Assembly: GCF_021789315.1 (NCBI RefSeq)
Contig: NZ_CP084561.1
Coordinates: 4,278,001 to 4,342,000 of the forward strand
Source: Arthrobacter sp. FW305-BF8
GTDB lineage: Bacteria; Actinomycetota; Actinomycetes; Actinomycetales; Micrococcaceae
Direction: 5' to 3'
Length of the DNA: 64,000 nt
Below are positions 50,323-59,049 of this stretch, in pieces; positions within the stretch are counted from its first letter, which is position 1, and each line of letters starts with the position of its first letter. The position numbers and the translations under genes are program-made. The notes below the pieces were generated by a model. The model saw nothing but the letters and a program-made list of their open reading frames with translations, ran no database searches and had not been told where the DNA came from.

Positions 50323-51308
50323 CCGCCACGGAATCCGGCACCACCTATCCCCAGTACAAGGCTTTGCTGGAACGGGAAGGGCACCTCTCGGGCACCTCGT
50401 GGGGGCTGTTTTCCGACGCCGAGCGCGGCACCCCGTCCTTCATCCGGCCCGATTCCGTCCGGGAAGCCGCGGGCTGCGTCCGGACCGGCACGGCCTTTGG
50501 CCTCGACTACCCCGCCGACGCGTTCGACCCCGGCATGTCCCTGAAACGCAGGGCTCCGCGGCACACAATCTACTCGGCACACCCGGCGCATCGCGACGAT
50601 TTCCTTGACGGGTACTACCTGCAGGGCTCCAGCCAGATCGACGGGCTCCGGCACCGCCGGGCGGACGACGTCGGCTTCTACAACGGGACCCCGGACGACG
50701 AGATCCGGGAGGGAACCGCTGCCCTCGGAATCCAGGCCTGGGCCGAGCAGCCCATCGTCGGCCGGGGCGTGCTGGTGGATCTCGGCGGATATAGCCGGGG
50801 CCAGGGCACGCCGATCGACCACGCGGCCGGGCAGCCTCTTGGGCTTGGCCTGATTCAGGCCGCGGCCGAGGCCCAGTCCGTTGCCCTCCGGCCCGGCGAT
50901 ATCCTCATGCTGCACACGGGGTGGTGCGAGTGGTTCCTCGCGCTCCCCGCCGAGGAGAAGGAGAGCCTCCGGGACAGCCGCCGGGCCAGCGGCATCGAAC
51001 AGTCGGCCGAGTTCGTCGCCTGGGCCTGGGACAACCGGCTCGCGGTCATCGCCGCGGACAACTTCGCCGTCGAGTGCCTGCCGCCGGTCCCCTCCAGCCC
51101 GTTCCGGGAGACAGCCCCCAACGACCACGGCATGATGCACCAGCAGTTGCTTGCCAAGCTCGGCCTGCCGCTCGGGGAACTCTGGCAGCTCGGCCCGCTC
51201 AGCCGGCACATGAAGGCCACCGGCAACTGGGACGCGCTGGTTACCGTGAAACCGCTTAACATCACCGGTGCCACAGGCTCGCCGGCGAACGCGACAGCGG
51301 TAACGTAA
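50319..51308 (+). CDS. Cyclase family protein (kynurenine formamidase-like fold)
   Basis: A 329-aa protein of the metal-dependent cyclase/kynurenine formamidase family. The usual HxGTHxDxPxH metal motif is changed: here the region reads LQGSSQIDGLRHRR (about 103-116), as in the larger actinobacterial branch. GDILMLHTGW and a late GMMHQQLL agree with the family. It probably hydrolyses an amide or lactone. The ATG at 50319 overlaps the small membrane protein stop and it ends the operon. Confidence 0.8.
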   Translation: MTATESGTTYPQYKALLEREGHLSGTSWGLFSDAERGTPSFIRPDSVREAAGCVRTGTAFGLDYPADAFDPGMSLKRRAPRHTIYSAHPAHRDDFLDGYYLQGSSQIDGLRHRRADDVGFYNGTPDDEIREGTAALGIQAWAEQPIVGRGVLVDLGGYSRGQGTPIDHAAGQPLGLGLIQAAAEAQSVALRPGDILMLHTGWCEWFLALPAEEKESLRDSRRASGIEQSAEFVAWAWDNRLAVIAADNFAVECLPPVPSSPFRETAPNDHGMMHQQLLAKLGLPLGELWQLGPLSRHMKATGNWDALVTVKPLNITGATGSPANATAVT

Positions 51309-51358
51309 CTATCCTTCGCTACGTCACCATGTTCGATGCGACGGTGCGGGCTATACAC

Positions 51359-52384
51359 TCACGCCTGTTTCCGTCGCCGTGCCTGGGCGGTGAGTTCGTG
51401 CGCGCCGTAGCTGTTGTCGTCGGGGTTGACCGTCACGCCGGGTGCGACGATCTTGTCGATGCGGTCCAGCACGTCGGTGGACAGGGTGATGCCCGCCGCC
51501 GGGAGGTAGGACGCGAGCTGGTCCATGGTGCGGGGTCCGACGATGGCCGAAGTGACGCCGGGGTGGTTGATGACGAACGCGATCGCCAGTTCGATGAGGC
51601 TCATCCCTGCCTGTTCGGCGAGCTGGGCGAGTTCCTCCACGATGTCGAGCTTGCGCTGGTTGGCCGGGCTGGTCATGTCGAAGCGCGCGCCCGGGCGGGC
51701 ACTCGAGGTGGGTGCCGATGCTGCGTCCTTCCGCCACCGTCCTGACAGCCAGCCGCCGGCGAGCGGGCTGTAGGTGAGGGTGCCCATGCCGTGGCGCTGC
51801 ACGGTAGGGAGGACGTCCTCCTCGATGCCGCGCACCAGGATCGAGTACGGCGGCTGCTCGGTGACGAACCGCTCCAGGTTGCGTTCCCGGGACGCCCACT
51901 GGGCTTCCACGATCTGCGCTCCGGAGTACGACGACGAGCCTATGTACCGTACCTTGCCTTGACGGACGAGGTCGGTGAGCGCACCGAGGGTTTCCTCCAC
52001 GTCGGTGTCGGGGCTGGGCCGGTGGACCTGGTAGAGGTCGATGTAGTCCGTGTTCAGCCGGCGGAGAGAGTTTTCCACCTCGCGGATGATCCAGCGGCGG
52101 GATCCGCCGCGCTGGTTCGGTTCCTCGCTCATGGGCATGAAAAACTTCGTGGCGAGGAAGACGTCGTCGCGCCGGCCCTCCAGCGCCCGCCCGACGATCT
52201 CCTCCGACGCCCCGCCCGAGTAGACGTCGGCGGTGTCGATGAAGTTGATGCCGGCGTCGAGGGCGCGGTGGATGATGTGGGTGCTGTCGGCGCGGTCGTC
52301 GTTGCCCCAGGGGCCGAACATCATCGCGCCGAGGCACAAGGGGCTGACCTGAACGCCGGTGCGGCCAAGCGGGCGGTACTCCAT
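51359..52384 (-). CDS. Aldo/keto reductase
   Basis: A 341-aa (alpha/beta)8-barrel NADPH-dependent reductase. The catalytic residues fall in order as Asp50, Tyr55 (DTADVYSGG), Lys80 (ATKFF) and His121 (YQVHRP). The length and the motif GRTGVQVSPLCLGAM fit the larger AKR11/YajO-like group. It follows a second aldo/keto reductase of a different subfamily. Likely role is broad-range carbonyl reduction or detoxification. Confidence 0.88.
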   Translation of the reverse strand: MEYRPLGRTGVQVSPLCLGAMMFGPWGNDDRADSTHIIHRALDAGINFIDTADVYSGGASEEIVGRALEGRRDDVFLATKFFMPMSEEPNQRGGSRRWIIREVENSLRRLNTDYIDLYQVHRPSPDTDVEETLGALTDLVRQGKVRYIGSSSYSGAQIVEAQWASRERNLERFVTEQPPYSILVRGIEEDVLPTVQRHGMGTLTYSPLAGGWLSGRWRKDAASAPTSSARPGARFDMTSPANQRKLDIVEELAQLAEQAGMSLIELAIAFVINHPGVTSAIVGPRTMDQLASYLPAAGITLSTDVLDRIDKIVAPGVTVNPDDNSYGAHELTAQARRRKQA

Positions 52385-52404
52385 AGTGACTCCTTTTCTC
52401 TGTT

Positions 52405-53292
52405 TCAGGCCTCGGGGATGACCATGGCGAAGCGCTCCTCGCGGGCTTCGTCCGGGTCGGGTCCGTTGCGCACGCCGGCGTCGAGCGCGTCGATCGATGC
52501 GAGTTCCTCGGCACTGAGCTCGAAGTCGAAGACGTCGAAGTTCTCCGCGATGCGTGCCGGGTTGGTTGATTTCGGGATGGCTGAACGGCCCTGCTGCAGG
52601 TGCCAGCGCAGCATGACCTGGGCGGAGCTCTTGCCGTGCGTTTGCCCAATGGCGGCGATCGCAGGGTCCTCCATCACGTTCCGGCGGTCCTCGCCCCAGC
52701 CAGGGTAGAAAGTGATGCCGCCGATGGGTGACCAGGCCTGGGTGAGGATGCCGTTTTCGGCGTCTGCTGCCTGGACATCCGCCTGGGTGAAATAGGGGTG
52801 CAGCTCGATCTGGTTCACCGCCGGGACGATGTGGGTCGCGGCGAGCAGCTGTTCCAGGTGGTGCGGCATGAAGTTGCTGACGCCGATCGCCCGGACGCGC
52901 CCGTCTGCGAGCAGGGTCTCCAGCGCCTTGTATGCGCCGATGGTTTTCTCGAACCGGTCGGGTGCCGGCTGGTGCAGGATGAGCAGGTCGAGGTAGTCGA
53001 CGCCGAGCTTGCCCGCCGCTTTCTCCCAGGCATGCAGGGTCTCGTCGTAGCCGTAGTCGCTCACCCAGACCTTGGTCTCGATGAACACGTCCGCCCGGCG
53101 GACGCCGGAACAGCGGATGCCTTCGCCGACTTCCCGTTCGTTGCCGTACGCGGCGGCGGTGTCGATGTGCCGGTAGCCGGCCGCCAGCGCGGCCCCGACC
53201 GCCGCCGTCGTCTGCTCCGGCGGGCTTTGGAAAACGCCCAGGCCGAGGGCGGGCATCGTGATGCCGTTGTTGAGTGTGAGTTCGGGTTTCAT
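52405..53292 (-). CDS. Aldo/keto reductase, 2,5-diketogluconate reductase-like
   Basis: A 295-aa reductase of the AKR5/2,5-diketo-D-gluconate reductase type. Asp44, Tyr49 (DTAAAYGNE), Lys74 (ETKVW) and His107 (ILHQP) form the catalytic tetrad. IPKSTNPARIAEN marks the NADPH-binding end. I start at the ATG at 53292; an upstream frame to 53403 is not family-like and runs over the divergent regulator. The pair of reductases is divergent from the XRE/MmyB regulator, which may respond to aldehyde or dicarbonyl stress. Confidence 0.88.
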   Translation of the reverse strand: MKPELTLNNGITMPALGLGVFQSPPEQTTAAVGAALAAGYRHIDTAAAYGNEREVGEGIRCSGVRRADVFIETKVWVSDYGYDETLHAWEKAAGKLGVDYLDLLILHQPAPDRFEKTIGAYKALETLLADGRVRAIGVSNFMPHHLEQLLAATHIVPAVNQIELHPYFTQADVQAADAENGILTQAWSPIGGITFYPGWGEDRRNVMEDPAIAAIGQTHGKSSAQVMLRWHLQQGRSAIPKSTNPARIAENFDVFDFELSAEELASIDALDAGVRNGPDPDEAREERFAMVIPEA

Positions 53293-53394
53293 GCCTTCAA
53301 TGCAACCGTGATTTCCCAGCGGCCGGGAGTTCCTGCCGTTCCGGGTAATGCCAGTGCCTCCCTCGGGCACCAGCCCCCGCGTAGCGTTGATGCC

Positions 53395-54276
53395 ATGACA
53401 CATAGCGACGACGTGCGGAAATTCCTGACCTCCCGGCGGGCCAGGATCACGCCCGAGGAAGCGGGGCTACCGGTCTACGGTGGGAACCGGCGCGTGGCCG
53501 GGCTGCGCCGCGAGGAAGTCGCCCTGCTCGCCGGAATGAGCATCGATTACTACATCCGCCTGGAGCGCGGAAACCTCTCCGGCGCCTCGGACAGCGTCAT
53601 CGAGTCACTCGCCCGGGCCCTGAAGCTCGACGACGCCGAAACGGCCCACCTCTTCGACCTCGCCCGTGCGGCCACGGCCTCCCCCCGCGCGCGGCGCAAA
53701 CGCAGCCCGCAGACAGTACGGCCAAGCGTGCAGCGGGTCATTGACGCGATTACGACGGCGCCGGCCTGGGTCCGCAACGACCGCGGGGATGTCCTCGCCG
53801 CCAATGAACTCGGCCGGGCGCTGTACCTGGACCTGATGGCCGAGCAGGTCACCCCGCCTAACAGCGCACGGTTCACCTTCCTGAACCCGAAGGCGCGGGA
53901 GTTCTTTGCCGACTGGGAGCGCGCCGCGGACGACATCGTCGCGGTCCTGCGCTCCACCGCGGGGAAAAACCCCTACGACAAGGACCTTACGGATCTGATC
54001 GGTGAGCTCTCGACCCGCAGCGAGGAGTTCCGCATCCGGTGGGCCAGGCACGACGTGAAGTACCACCGCACCGGCCGCAAACGGCTCCGCCACCCGATCG
54101 TCGGGGACCTGGACCTGAGCTTCGAAGCGCTCGAGCTCCCCGCTGACCCCGGCCTGCGGATCAACGTCTACACGGCCGAGCCCGGCACCCCGTCCGAGGA
54201 TGCTCTGAAAGTCCTTGCGAGCTGGGCCGCCACCCAACGGGCAGCGGCAGAAATCTCCGTCGAGGAGAAGAAATAA
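53395..54276 (+). CDS. XRE/MmyB-like transcriptional regulator
   Basis: A 293-aa regulator with an N-terminal helix-turn-helix (residues 28-80, LRREEVALLAGMSIDYYIRLERG) and a C-terminal MmyB-type ligand-binding domain (about 105-285). This family occurs widely in actinobacteria beside aldo/keto or short-chain reductases and controls them. The ATG at 53395 has no ribosome-binding site; TAGCGT at 53382 suggests a leaderless transcript. It is divergent from the two aldo/keto reductases across 102 bp. Confidence 0.88.
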   Translation: MTHSDDVRKFLTSRRARITPEEAGLPVYGGNRRVAGLRREEVALLAGMSIDYYIRLERGNLSGASDSVIESLARALKLDDAETAHLFDLARAATASPRARRKRSPQTVRPSVQRVIDAITTAPAWVRNDRGDVLAANELGRALYLDLMAEQVTPPNSARFTFLNPKAREFFADWERAADDIVAVLRSTAGKNPYDKDLTDLIGELSTRSEEFRIRWARHDVKYHRTGRKRLRHPIVGDLDLSFEALELPADPGLRINVYTAEPGTPSEDALKVLASWAATQRAAAEISVEEKK

Positions 54277-54307
54277 CCGGCCGGCTCCAGCCCGGCGCCC
54301 CGCCGAC

Positions 54308-54336
54308 TTGTTAGCCACGTCACATTCGTCTATCGT
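54308..54336 (+). promoter_or_regulatory. Sigma70-type promoter before 124-aa gene
   Basis: TTGTTA (54308-54313), 17-bp spacer, TATCGT (54331-54336). The downstream leader contains an inverted repeat listed separately. Confidence 0.55.
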
Positions 54337-54342
54337 AGTCGG

Positions 54343-54362
54343 GGGCCACAGCGTGGTGGCCC
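54343..54362 (+). other. Leader hairpin
   Basis: GGGCCAC and GTGGCCC pair around a 6-nt loop, right after the predicted transcription start, followed by TTTCT and then the ribosome-binding site. It could protect the 5' end or act as an attenuator. Confidence 0.45.
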
Positions 54363-54385
54363 TTTCTAAATTGGGGAGAAAATAA

Positions 54386-54760
54386 GTGAACGAGAAGCTG
54401 CGGGTGCTGGTCAGCGTTGACCTCGACGGCGCCAAGGCCCAGGTCAAGACCCAGGGTCACGTGACTATCCAAAGCATTCAGGGCCTGTACAGCGTGATGA
54501 AGCGCGCCGACGCGTTGGTCCCGGGACTGGCACTGGAACTCGATATGACCCTGGCCGAGGTGGAACCCCAGGCCATGGAGGAGCTCCGCGGCTGCGCCCG
54601 CTCCCATCACCTTCCGCTGCAGGTCGATCCGCTGCAGCGCGACTACCGGTTCAGCATCCTGGCACCGAAACTCCCAGCGCCGAAACTTACAGCGCCGAAG
54701 ATCGCAGCGCCGAAACTGGTGACCCTCCCGGTCGCCGCACCTGTACTGGCAGCCGCCTGA
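54386..54760 (+). CDS. 124-aa protein with APK-rich C-terminal repeats
   Basis: A 124-aa soluble protein. The first 85 residues form an alpha/beta domain that loosely recalls a STAS/anti-sigma antagonist fold (VLVSVDLDGAKAQVKTQG, then ALELDMTLAEVEP). The C-terminal part repeats LAPKLPAPKLTAPKIAAPKL, four APK units, encoded by a short tandem DNA repeat (GCGCCGAAA units near 54665-54717). The start is GTG at 54386 with GGGGAGAAA upstream. It is convergent with the VWA gene (1-nt gap). The STAS-like call is weak. Confidence 0.6.
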   Translation: MNEKLRVLVSVDLDGAKAQVKTQGHVTIQSIQGLYSVMKRADALVPGLALELDMTLAEVEPQAMEELRGCARSHHLPLQVDPLQRDYRFSILAPKLPAPKLTAPKIAAPKLVTLPVAAPVLAAA

Positions 54761-54761
54761 G

Positions 54762-56768
54762 CTAAATCCCGGCGGCCCAGTCGTCGTCGTAATACCGGCC
54801 GCGGAAGTGGGCCCGGAGGTACTCCCCCACAACCGCGGCGCCGAGGTCCCCGGTGTCCGGTGCGACCACCCGTCCGTCGATCCGGCGGGCCAGCCGCCGG
54901 ACGAACCGTTCAAGGCCCGGGTCGTCGCCGAGCCGGAAGAACGTGGCCTGCGTGCCCGCACGCCCTAGCCGGTCCAGTTCGGCGACCGTGACACGGATGG
55001 TCTCCGGGTCCGGCGGCCAGCAAAACCACGACTCGCCGTCGCCCAGCAGGTGTGCGGTGGGCTCGCCGTCGGTCACCACGAGGAGGACGGGCTGCATCGA
55101 CGGGTGCTGCCGGAAGAACCGGCCGGCCAGCAGCAGGCCGTGGTGCAGGTTGGTTCCCTGCTCGCGAAACGCCGGCAGAGCCGTGAGCTCGCCGATGTCC
55201 ATCGACTGCGCGTAGCGGCCGAATGTGATCAGCTGCAGCCGGTCTCCGCGGAACCGGGTGGACACGAGGTGGTGCAGGGCGAGCGCCGTGCGTTTCATCG
55301 GCACCCACCGCCCCTCGGCCGCCATCGAGAAGGACACGTCCGCCAAGAGGACGACGGCGGCCTGCGTGCGCGCCTCCGTCTCCGTCACCTCAATGTCCCC
55401 CACCGCCAGACGCAGTCCGCGGCCCGGATCACCGCCGTCGGCCATGGTGCGCCGGATGGCATTGTTGATGGTGCGGGTGACGTCCCACGGTTCGGCATCG
55501 CCGAATTCCCACTGCCGGCTCGAGCCGGTCTGCTCGCCTGCGGCCCCGGCGACGCGCGTGTCCCGGCCGCCCTGCCGGCCGGACAGCTGCTTGGCGGTGT
55601 CCCGCAGCAGCGACTTCCCAAGCCGCCGCATGGCCTGGGGCGACAGCCGGAGGTCGCCGTCGGCCCCGCGGCGCAGGTAGCCGCCGTCCTGCATCGCCCG
55701 CTCGATCTCGGCGAGGGTCCGGGCCGTCACGGCGGCGTCCTGCCCGAGCTGGCGGGCCAGGGCGTCCAGGTCCAGGTCGTCGAGGGTGGATCCGTTGTAG
55801 TGCTGGGAGAGCTGTTCGGACAGCTCGTCGAGTTCGGCGATGTCCTGCAGCACGCCGGTGCCGTCACCTAGCCCAAGTCCCTCCTGGCCCCCGAACCGCT
55901 CGGAGCCGCTCCAGTCCTCACCGGGCCGCAAGGCCCGCAGGCTGTCGTCGAGCTGATTGAGCTGGGCCATGAGGTCGGCCGACCCGAACGCCTGGGCGGA
56001 CAGCCGCATCAGCTCCTCGCGCTGCTCCGGCGACATTGATTGCAGCATCCGCTGGGCCGCCGCGGCGCGCTTAGCGAGGGCGTCCACGAGCTCCTCGACG
56101 GACTGCGGATTCTCCGGGAAGTAGTCACCGTGTTTGGCCATGAACTCCCGGAAATCAGCGTCCGTATCCTCGCCGCGGCGGTGCTTGCCGAGCAGTTCGT
56201 TGAGGTCGCGCAGCATCTCGCTCACGGCCTCGCGGTCCTCGTCGGTGGCGTTCTCGAGCGCCTGCTTCATGCCGGCAAACCGCTGGTCAAGGACTTCGCG
56301 GCCGAGCAGATCCTTGATCCGCTCGTAGGCTTCCCGGGCGCTGCTCGACTGCCAGTCATAGGATGCGAGCTCGTTCACCGCCGCCGCCGTGGACTGCGGG
56401 AGATTCTGCAACTGCATCTCGCGGAAGGCGCGGTCGTTGTTGTCCATCATGGCGTCGCGGGCCAGCTGCTTGCGCTCCTCCAGCACGGCAGTGTCCAGCA
56501 GCTTCCTGACCTCGTTGAGGGTGCCGTCCAGCCGGTGCCGGCCCAGCAGTTCACTCCGCCGCTGCTGGACGCGGCGGGCCAGCTTGTCGAGCCCGTCGCG
56601 GTTACGGCCGCCGCGCCGCAGGAACTCCTGCAGGGCATGCCGCGGCGAGTAGCCTTCCATGACGTCCTCGGCAATGGCCTCCAGTGCCTCCGCCAGGTCC
56701 ACCGGCGGGGCAAGCGGATCCGGACCTCCGGCGTACCGGCCGTACCTGGACCGGTTGTGCAGGGTCAT
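54762..56768 (-). CDS. VWA-domain protein, partner of MoxR-type ATPase
   Basis: A 668-aa soluble protein with a long helical, charged N-terminal region (about 1-440) and a C-terminal von Willebrand A domain. The metal-ion-dependent adhesion site is DVSFSM (about residues 476-481), with a later TDGEPTAH strand. It follows the AAA gene by about 60 nt. Pairs of MoxR-type ATPase and VWA protein act together as chaperones for metal insertion or complex assembly; the target here is not known. Confidence 0.85.
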   Translation of the reverse strand: MTLHNRSRYGRYAGGPDPLAPPVDLAEALEAIAEDVMEGYSPRHALQEFLRRGGRNRDGLDKLARRVQQRRSELLGRHRLDGTLNEVRKLLDTAVLEERKQLARDAMMDNNDRAFREMQLQNLPQSTAAAVNELASYDWQSSSAREAYERIKDLLGREVLDQRFAGMKQALENATDEDREAVSEMLRDLNELLGKHRRGEDTDADFREFMAKHGDYFPENPQSVEELVDALAKRAAAAQRMLQSMSPEQREELMRLSAQAFGSADLMAQLNQLDDSLRALRPGEDWSGSERFGGQEGLGLGDGTGVLQDIAELDELSEQLSQHYNGSTLDDLDLDALARQLGQDAAVTARTLAEIERAMQDGGYLRRGADGDLRLSPQAMRRLGKSLLRDTAKQLSGRQGGRDTRVAGAAGEQTGSSRQWEFGDAEPWDVTRTINNAIRRTMADGGDPGRGLRLAVGDIEVTETEARTQAAVVLLADVSFSMAAEGRWVPMKRTALALHHLVSTRFRGDRLQLITFGRYAQSMDIGELTALPAFREQGTNLHHGLLLAGRFFRQHPSMQPVLLVVTDGEPTAHLLGDGESWFCWPPDPETIRVTVAELDRLGRAGTQATFFRLGDDPGLERFVRRLARRIDGRVVAPDTGDLGAAVVGEYLRAHFRGRYYDDDWAAGI

Positions 56769-56787
56769 GGTGCCTCCTGTACTCGCA

Positions 56788-56815
56788 AATCTGTACCGGC
56801 CCTAATCTGTACCGG
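56788..56815. repeat. 12-bp direct repeat between ATPase and VWA genes
   Basis: AATCTGTACCGG occurs at 56788-56799 and 56804-56815, a 16-bp period. It has no clear function. Confidence 0.7.
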
Positions 56816-56828
56816 GCAGAAACTGGAC

Positions 56829-58229
56829 TTAGCCGTAGACCGTTGCCTCGTCGTCGGACTCCTTGGAAATCCGGCGGGCGAGGTAGAGGCCTTCCAGCGC
56901 AAGTTCGACGGCCGCAGCGCGCTGCCCGTCGTTTTTCGCGCCCAGGCGCTCACTGATTTTGTCGTAGAGACTCGATCCGTGTCCGGTGCCGTTGAGGGAC
57001 GGGAGGTTCTGGAGGAACTCCCGTGCCGTGACCTGGTCCCCGGTGGTCACGGTGGTGTGGCCGTCGAGCGCGGCCACGAGCGGCCCCATCTCAATACCCT
57101 TGAAATGCGCGCGCACGGCTTCGGCCGTGGCAGTGCGCAGCAGGTGGTCGAGGATGCCCTGTTCACGCCCTTCCTCGCCCGACTCAAACTCGATCTTGCC
57201 CGTGAGGACTTCCACGGCGGTCTCCAGGTCGATGATCCGGGCAACAGCTTGGTCCTCCCCTCGCACGCTGGCCCGGCGCAGGGCCGCCGCCGCCACAGTT
57301 TCGGCGCCCGCGATGCCAAAGCGGGCGGAAACGCCGGAGGTCTGGTTGATGGCCGGGGACTGCCGCAGCGCCCGGGTGTAGCGGGCCAGGATCTCCAGGA
57401 TGACGGGCGGGACGTCGGCCACCAGTTTCCCCTCCTGGCGGATGACGGAGACCTCGTCGTCCAGCTCGATCGGGTAGTGGGTGCGGATCTCGGCGCCGAA
57501 GCGGTCCTTCAGGGGCGTGATGATCCGGCCGCGATTGGTGTAGTCCTCGGGGTTGGCGGACGCGACCACCAGCACGTCCAGCGGAAGCCGCAGCACGTAA
57601 CCGCGGATCTGGATGTCACGTTCCTCCATCACGTTGAGCATCGACACCTGGATCCGCTCGGCGAGGTCGGGCAGCTCGTTGATGGCGATGATGCCGCGGT
57701 TGGAGCGCGGGACCAGGCCGTAGTGGATGGTCTCGGGATCGCCGAGCCGGCGGCCCTCGGCCACGCGCATCGGGTCGACGTCGCCGATGAGGTCGGCGAC
57801 GGAGGTGTCCGGCGTCGCAAGTTTTTCGACGTAGCGCTCCGAGCGGTGGCGCCAGGCCACCCGCATCCGGTCCCCTTCGGTGAGGGCACGGGCGCGGGAC
57901 TGCTCGGTGATCGGTTCGTAGGGGTGCTCGTTGAGTTCCGAGTCCTCGATCACCGGCGACCACTCGTCCAGCAACCCGGCCAGGGTGCGGAGCAGCCGGG
58001 TCTTGCCCTGCCCGCGTTCGCCGAGGAGGACTACGTCGTGGCCGGCAATCAGGGCGCGCTCAAGCTGCGGCAACACGGTCCGGCTGAACCCGTACAGCCC
58101 GGGCCATGGATCGCGCCCGGCGGCGAGCGCCGCGATCAGGTTGTCGCGGATTTCGTGGCGCAGGTCCTTGTGGACGTGGCCGGATGCACGCAGTTCGCCA
58201 ACGGTGAAGATATCTGGACGATCACTCAC
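56829..58229 (-). CDS. MoxR/BchI-type AAA+ ATPase
   Basis: A 466-aa AAA+ protein. Walker A is GERGQGKT (70-77), Walker B IIAINE lies near 174-179 and GRIITPLKDRFG gives the sensor/arginine-finger region. It resembles magnesium-chelatase subunit I and MoxR proteins, and with the VWA protein downstream forms a likely ATP-driven chaperone pair. No chelatase H-subunit or other operon partner is nearby. Start at 58229. Confidence 0.88.
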   Translation of the reverse strand: MSDRPDIFTVGELRASGHVHKDLRHEIRDNLIAALAAGRDPWPGLYGFSRTVLPQLERALIAGHDVVLLGERGQGKTRLLRTLAGLLDEWSPVIEDSELNEHPYEPITEQSRARALTEGDRMRVAWRHRSERYVEKLATPDTSVADLIGDVDPMRVAEGRRLGDPETIHYGLVPRSNRGIIAINELPDLAERIQVSMLNVMEERDIQIRGYVLRLPLDVLVVASANPEDYTNRGRIITPLKDRFGAEIRTHYPIELDDEVSVIRQEGKLVADVPPVILEILARYTRALRQSPAINQTSGVSARFGIAGAETVAAAALRRASVRGEDQAVARIIDLETAVEVLTGKIEFESGEEGREQGILDHLLRTATAEAVRAHFKGIEMGPLVAALDGHTTVTTGDQVTAREFLQNLPSLNGTGHGSSLYDKISERLGAKNDGQRAAAVELALEGLYLARRISKESDDEATVYG

Positions 58230-58365
58230 CCCTCTACGTTAGTCCTCGACTGTGCGGGGAATCGAGAGATTCCCTCCGATTCCTACCCGTCAGAACGCTA
58301 GCGCTCCGCGGCCCCCCACCCTCGCAAGCTCGGGCGGGGTCCCCTGCCGCTACGCTTAGATCACG

Positions 58366-59031
58366 ATGACTGCAGAAACGCCGTCGGCACCATCACCGCC
58401 GTCGAAACCGGAAAACACGCTCCTCCTCCTGGTGCGCCACGGGGAGACGCCCACCACCGGCATGGTGCTGCCCGGGCGGGCGCCGGGACTGCATCTTTCG
58501 GAGCGTGGCCGGGCGCAGGCCGAACGGGTTGCGGAACGGCTCGCGGGCCTTAAGGTCGACGCCGTGTACTCCTCACCGCTGGAGCGCACCTGCGAGACGG
58601 CGGAGCCAACGGCGGCCGCTGTTGGGCTGGCGGTGCACGAGGAGCCCGGCCTGCTCGAATGCGACTTCGGTGAGTGGACCGGCGTCGCACTCGCCGAACT
58701 GTCCGGTCTGCCGGAATGGCAGACGGTGCAGCACAACCCCTCGGCCTTCCGCTTCCCCAGCGGGGAAAGCCTCACGGAGATGCAGGCGCGGATCGTCGGG
58801 GCGCTCGAGGGGCTGGGGACAGCGCACGCCGGGGGCGTCGTCGTCTGTTTTTCCCACGCCGACCCGATCAAGGCGGCAGTGGCCCACGCCCTGGGCACGG
58901 ATCTTGACCACTTCCAGCGGATAGTCATCAGCCCGGGGTCGGTTTCTGCCATTTCATACTCGGACGGTCAGGCGCCTGCCGTACACATGGTGAATTCGAC
59001 GTCGGAACCGTTGACCGGGCTGCGGGCGTGA
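58366..59031 (+). CDS. Histidine phosphatase family protein (MSMEG_4193-like)
   Basis: A 221-aa phosphoglycerate mutase-type phosphatase. The catalytic LVRHGET has His25 and the second His is in FSHADPIK (about 165). From knowledge of actinobacteria, this kind of phosphatase clusters with an SCO1664-family protein and a DUF3090 protein; here the SCO1664-type gene follows after 18 nt with no DUF3090 between. A leaderless transcript from TACGCT at 58350 is possible. Substrate unknown. Confidence 0.85.
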   Translation: MTAETPSAPSPPSKPENTLLLLVRHGETPTTGMVLPGRAPGLHLSERGRAQAERVAERLAGLKVDAVYSSPLERTCETAEPTAAAVGLAVHEEPGLLECDFGEWTGVALAELSGLPEWQTVQHNPSAFRFPSGESLTEMQARIVGALEGLGTAHAGGVVVCFSHADPIKAAVAHALGTDLDHFQRIVISPGSVSAISYSDGQAPAVHMVNSTSEPLTGLRA

Positions 59032-59049
59032 AGGTCATGGTGCCGTGAT

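Noticed and set aside
56040..58301. 753-codon open frame on the plus strand
   Set aside because: Antisense to the VWA and AAA genes.
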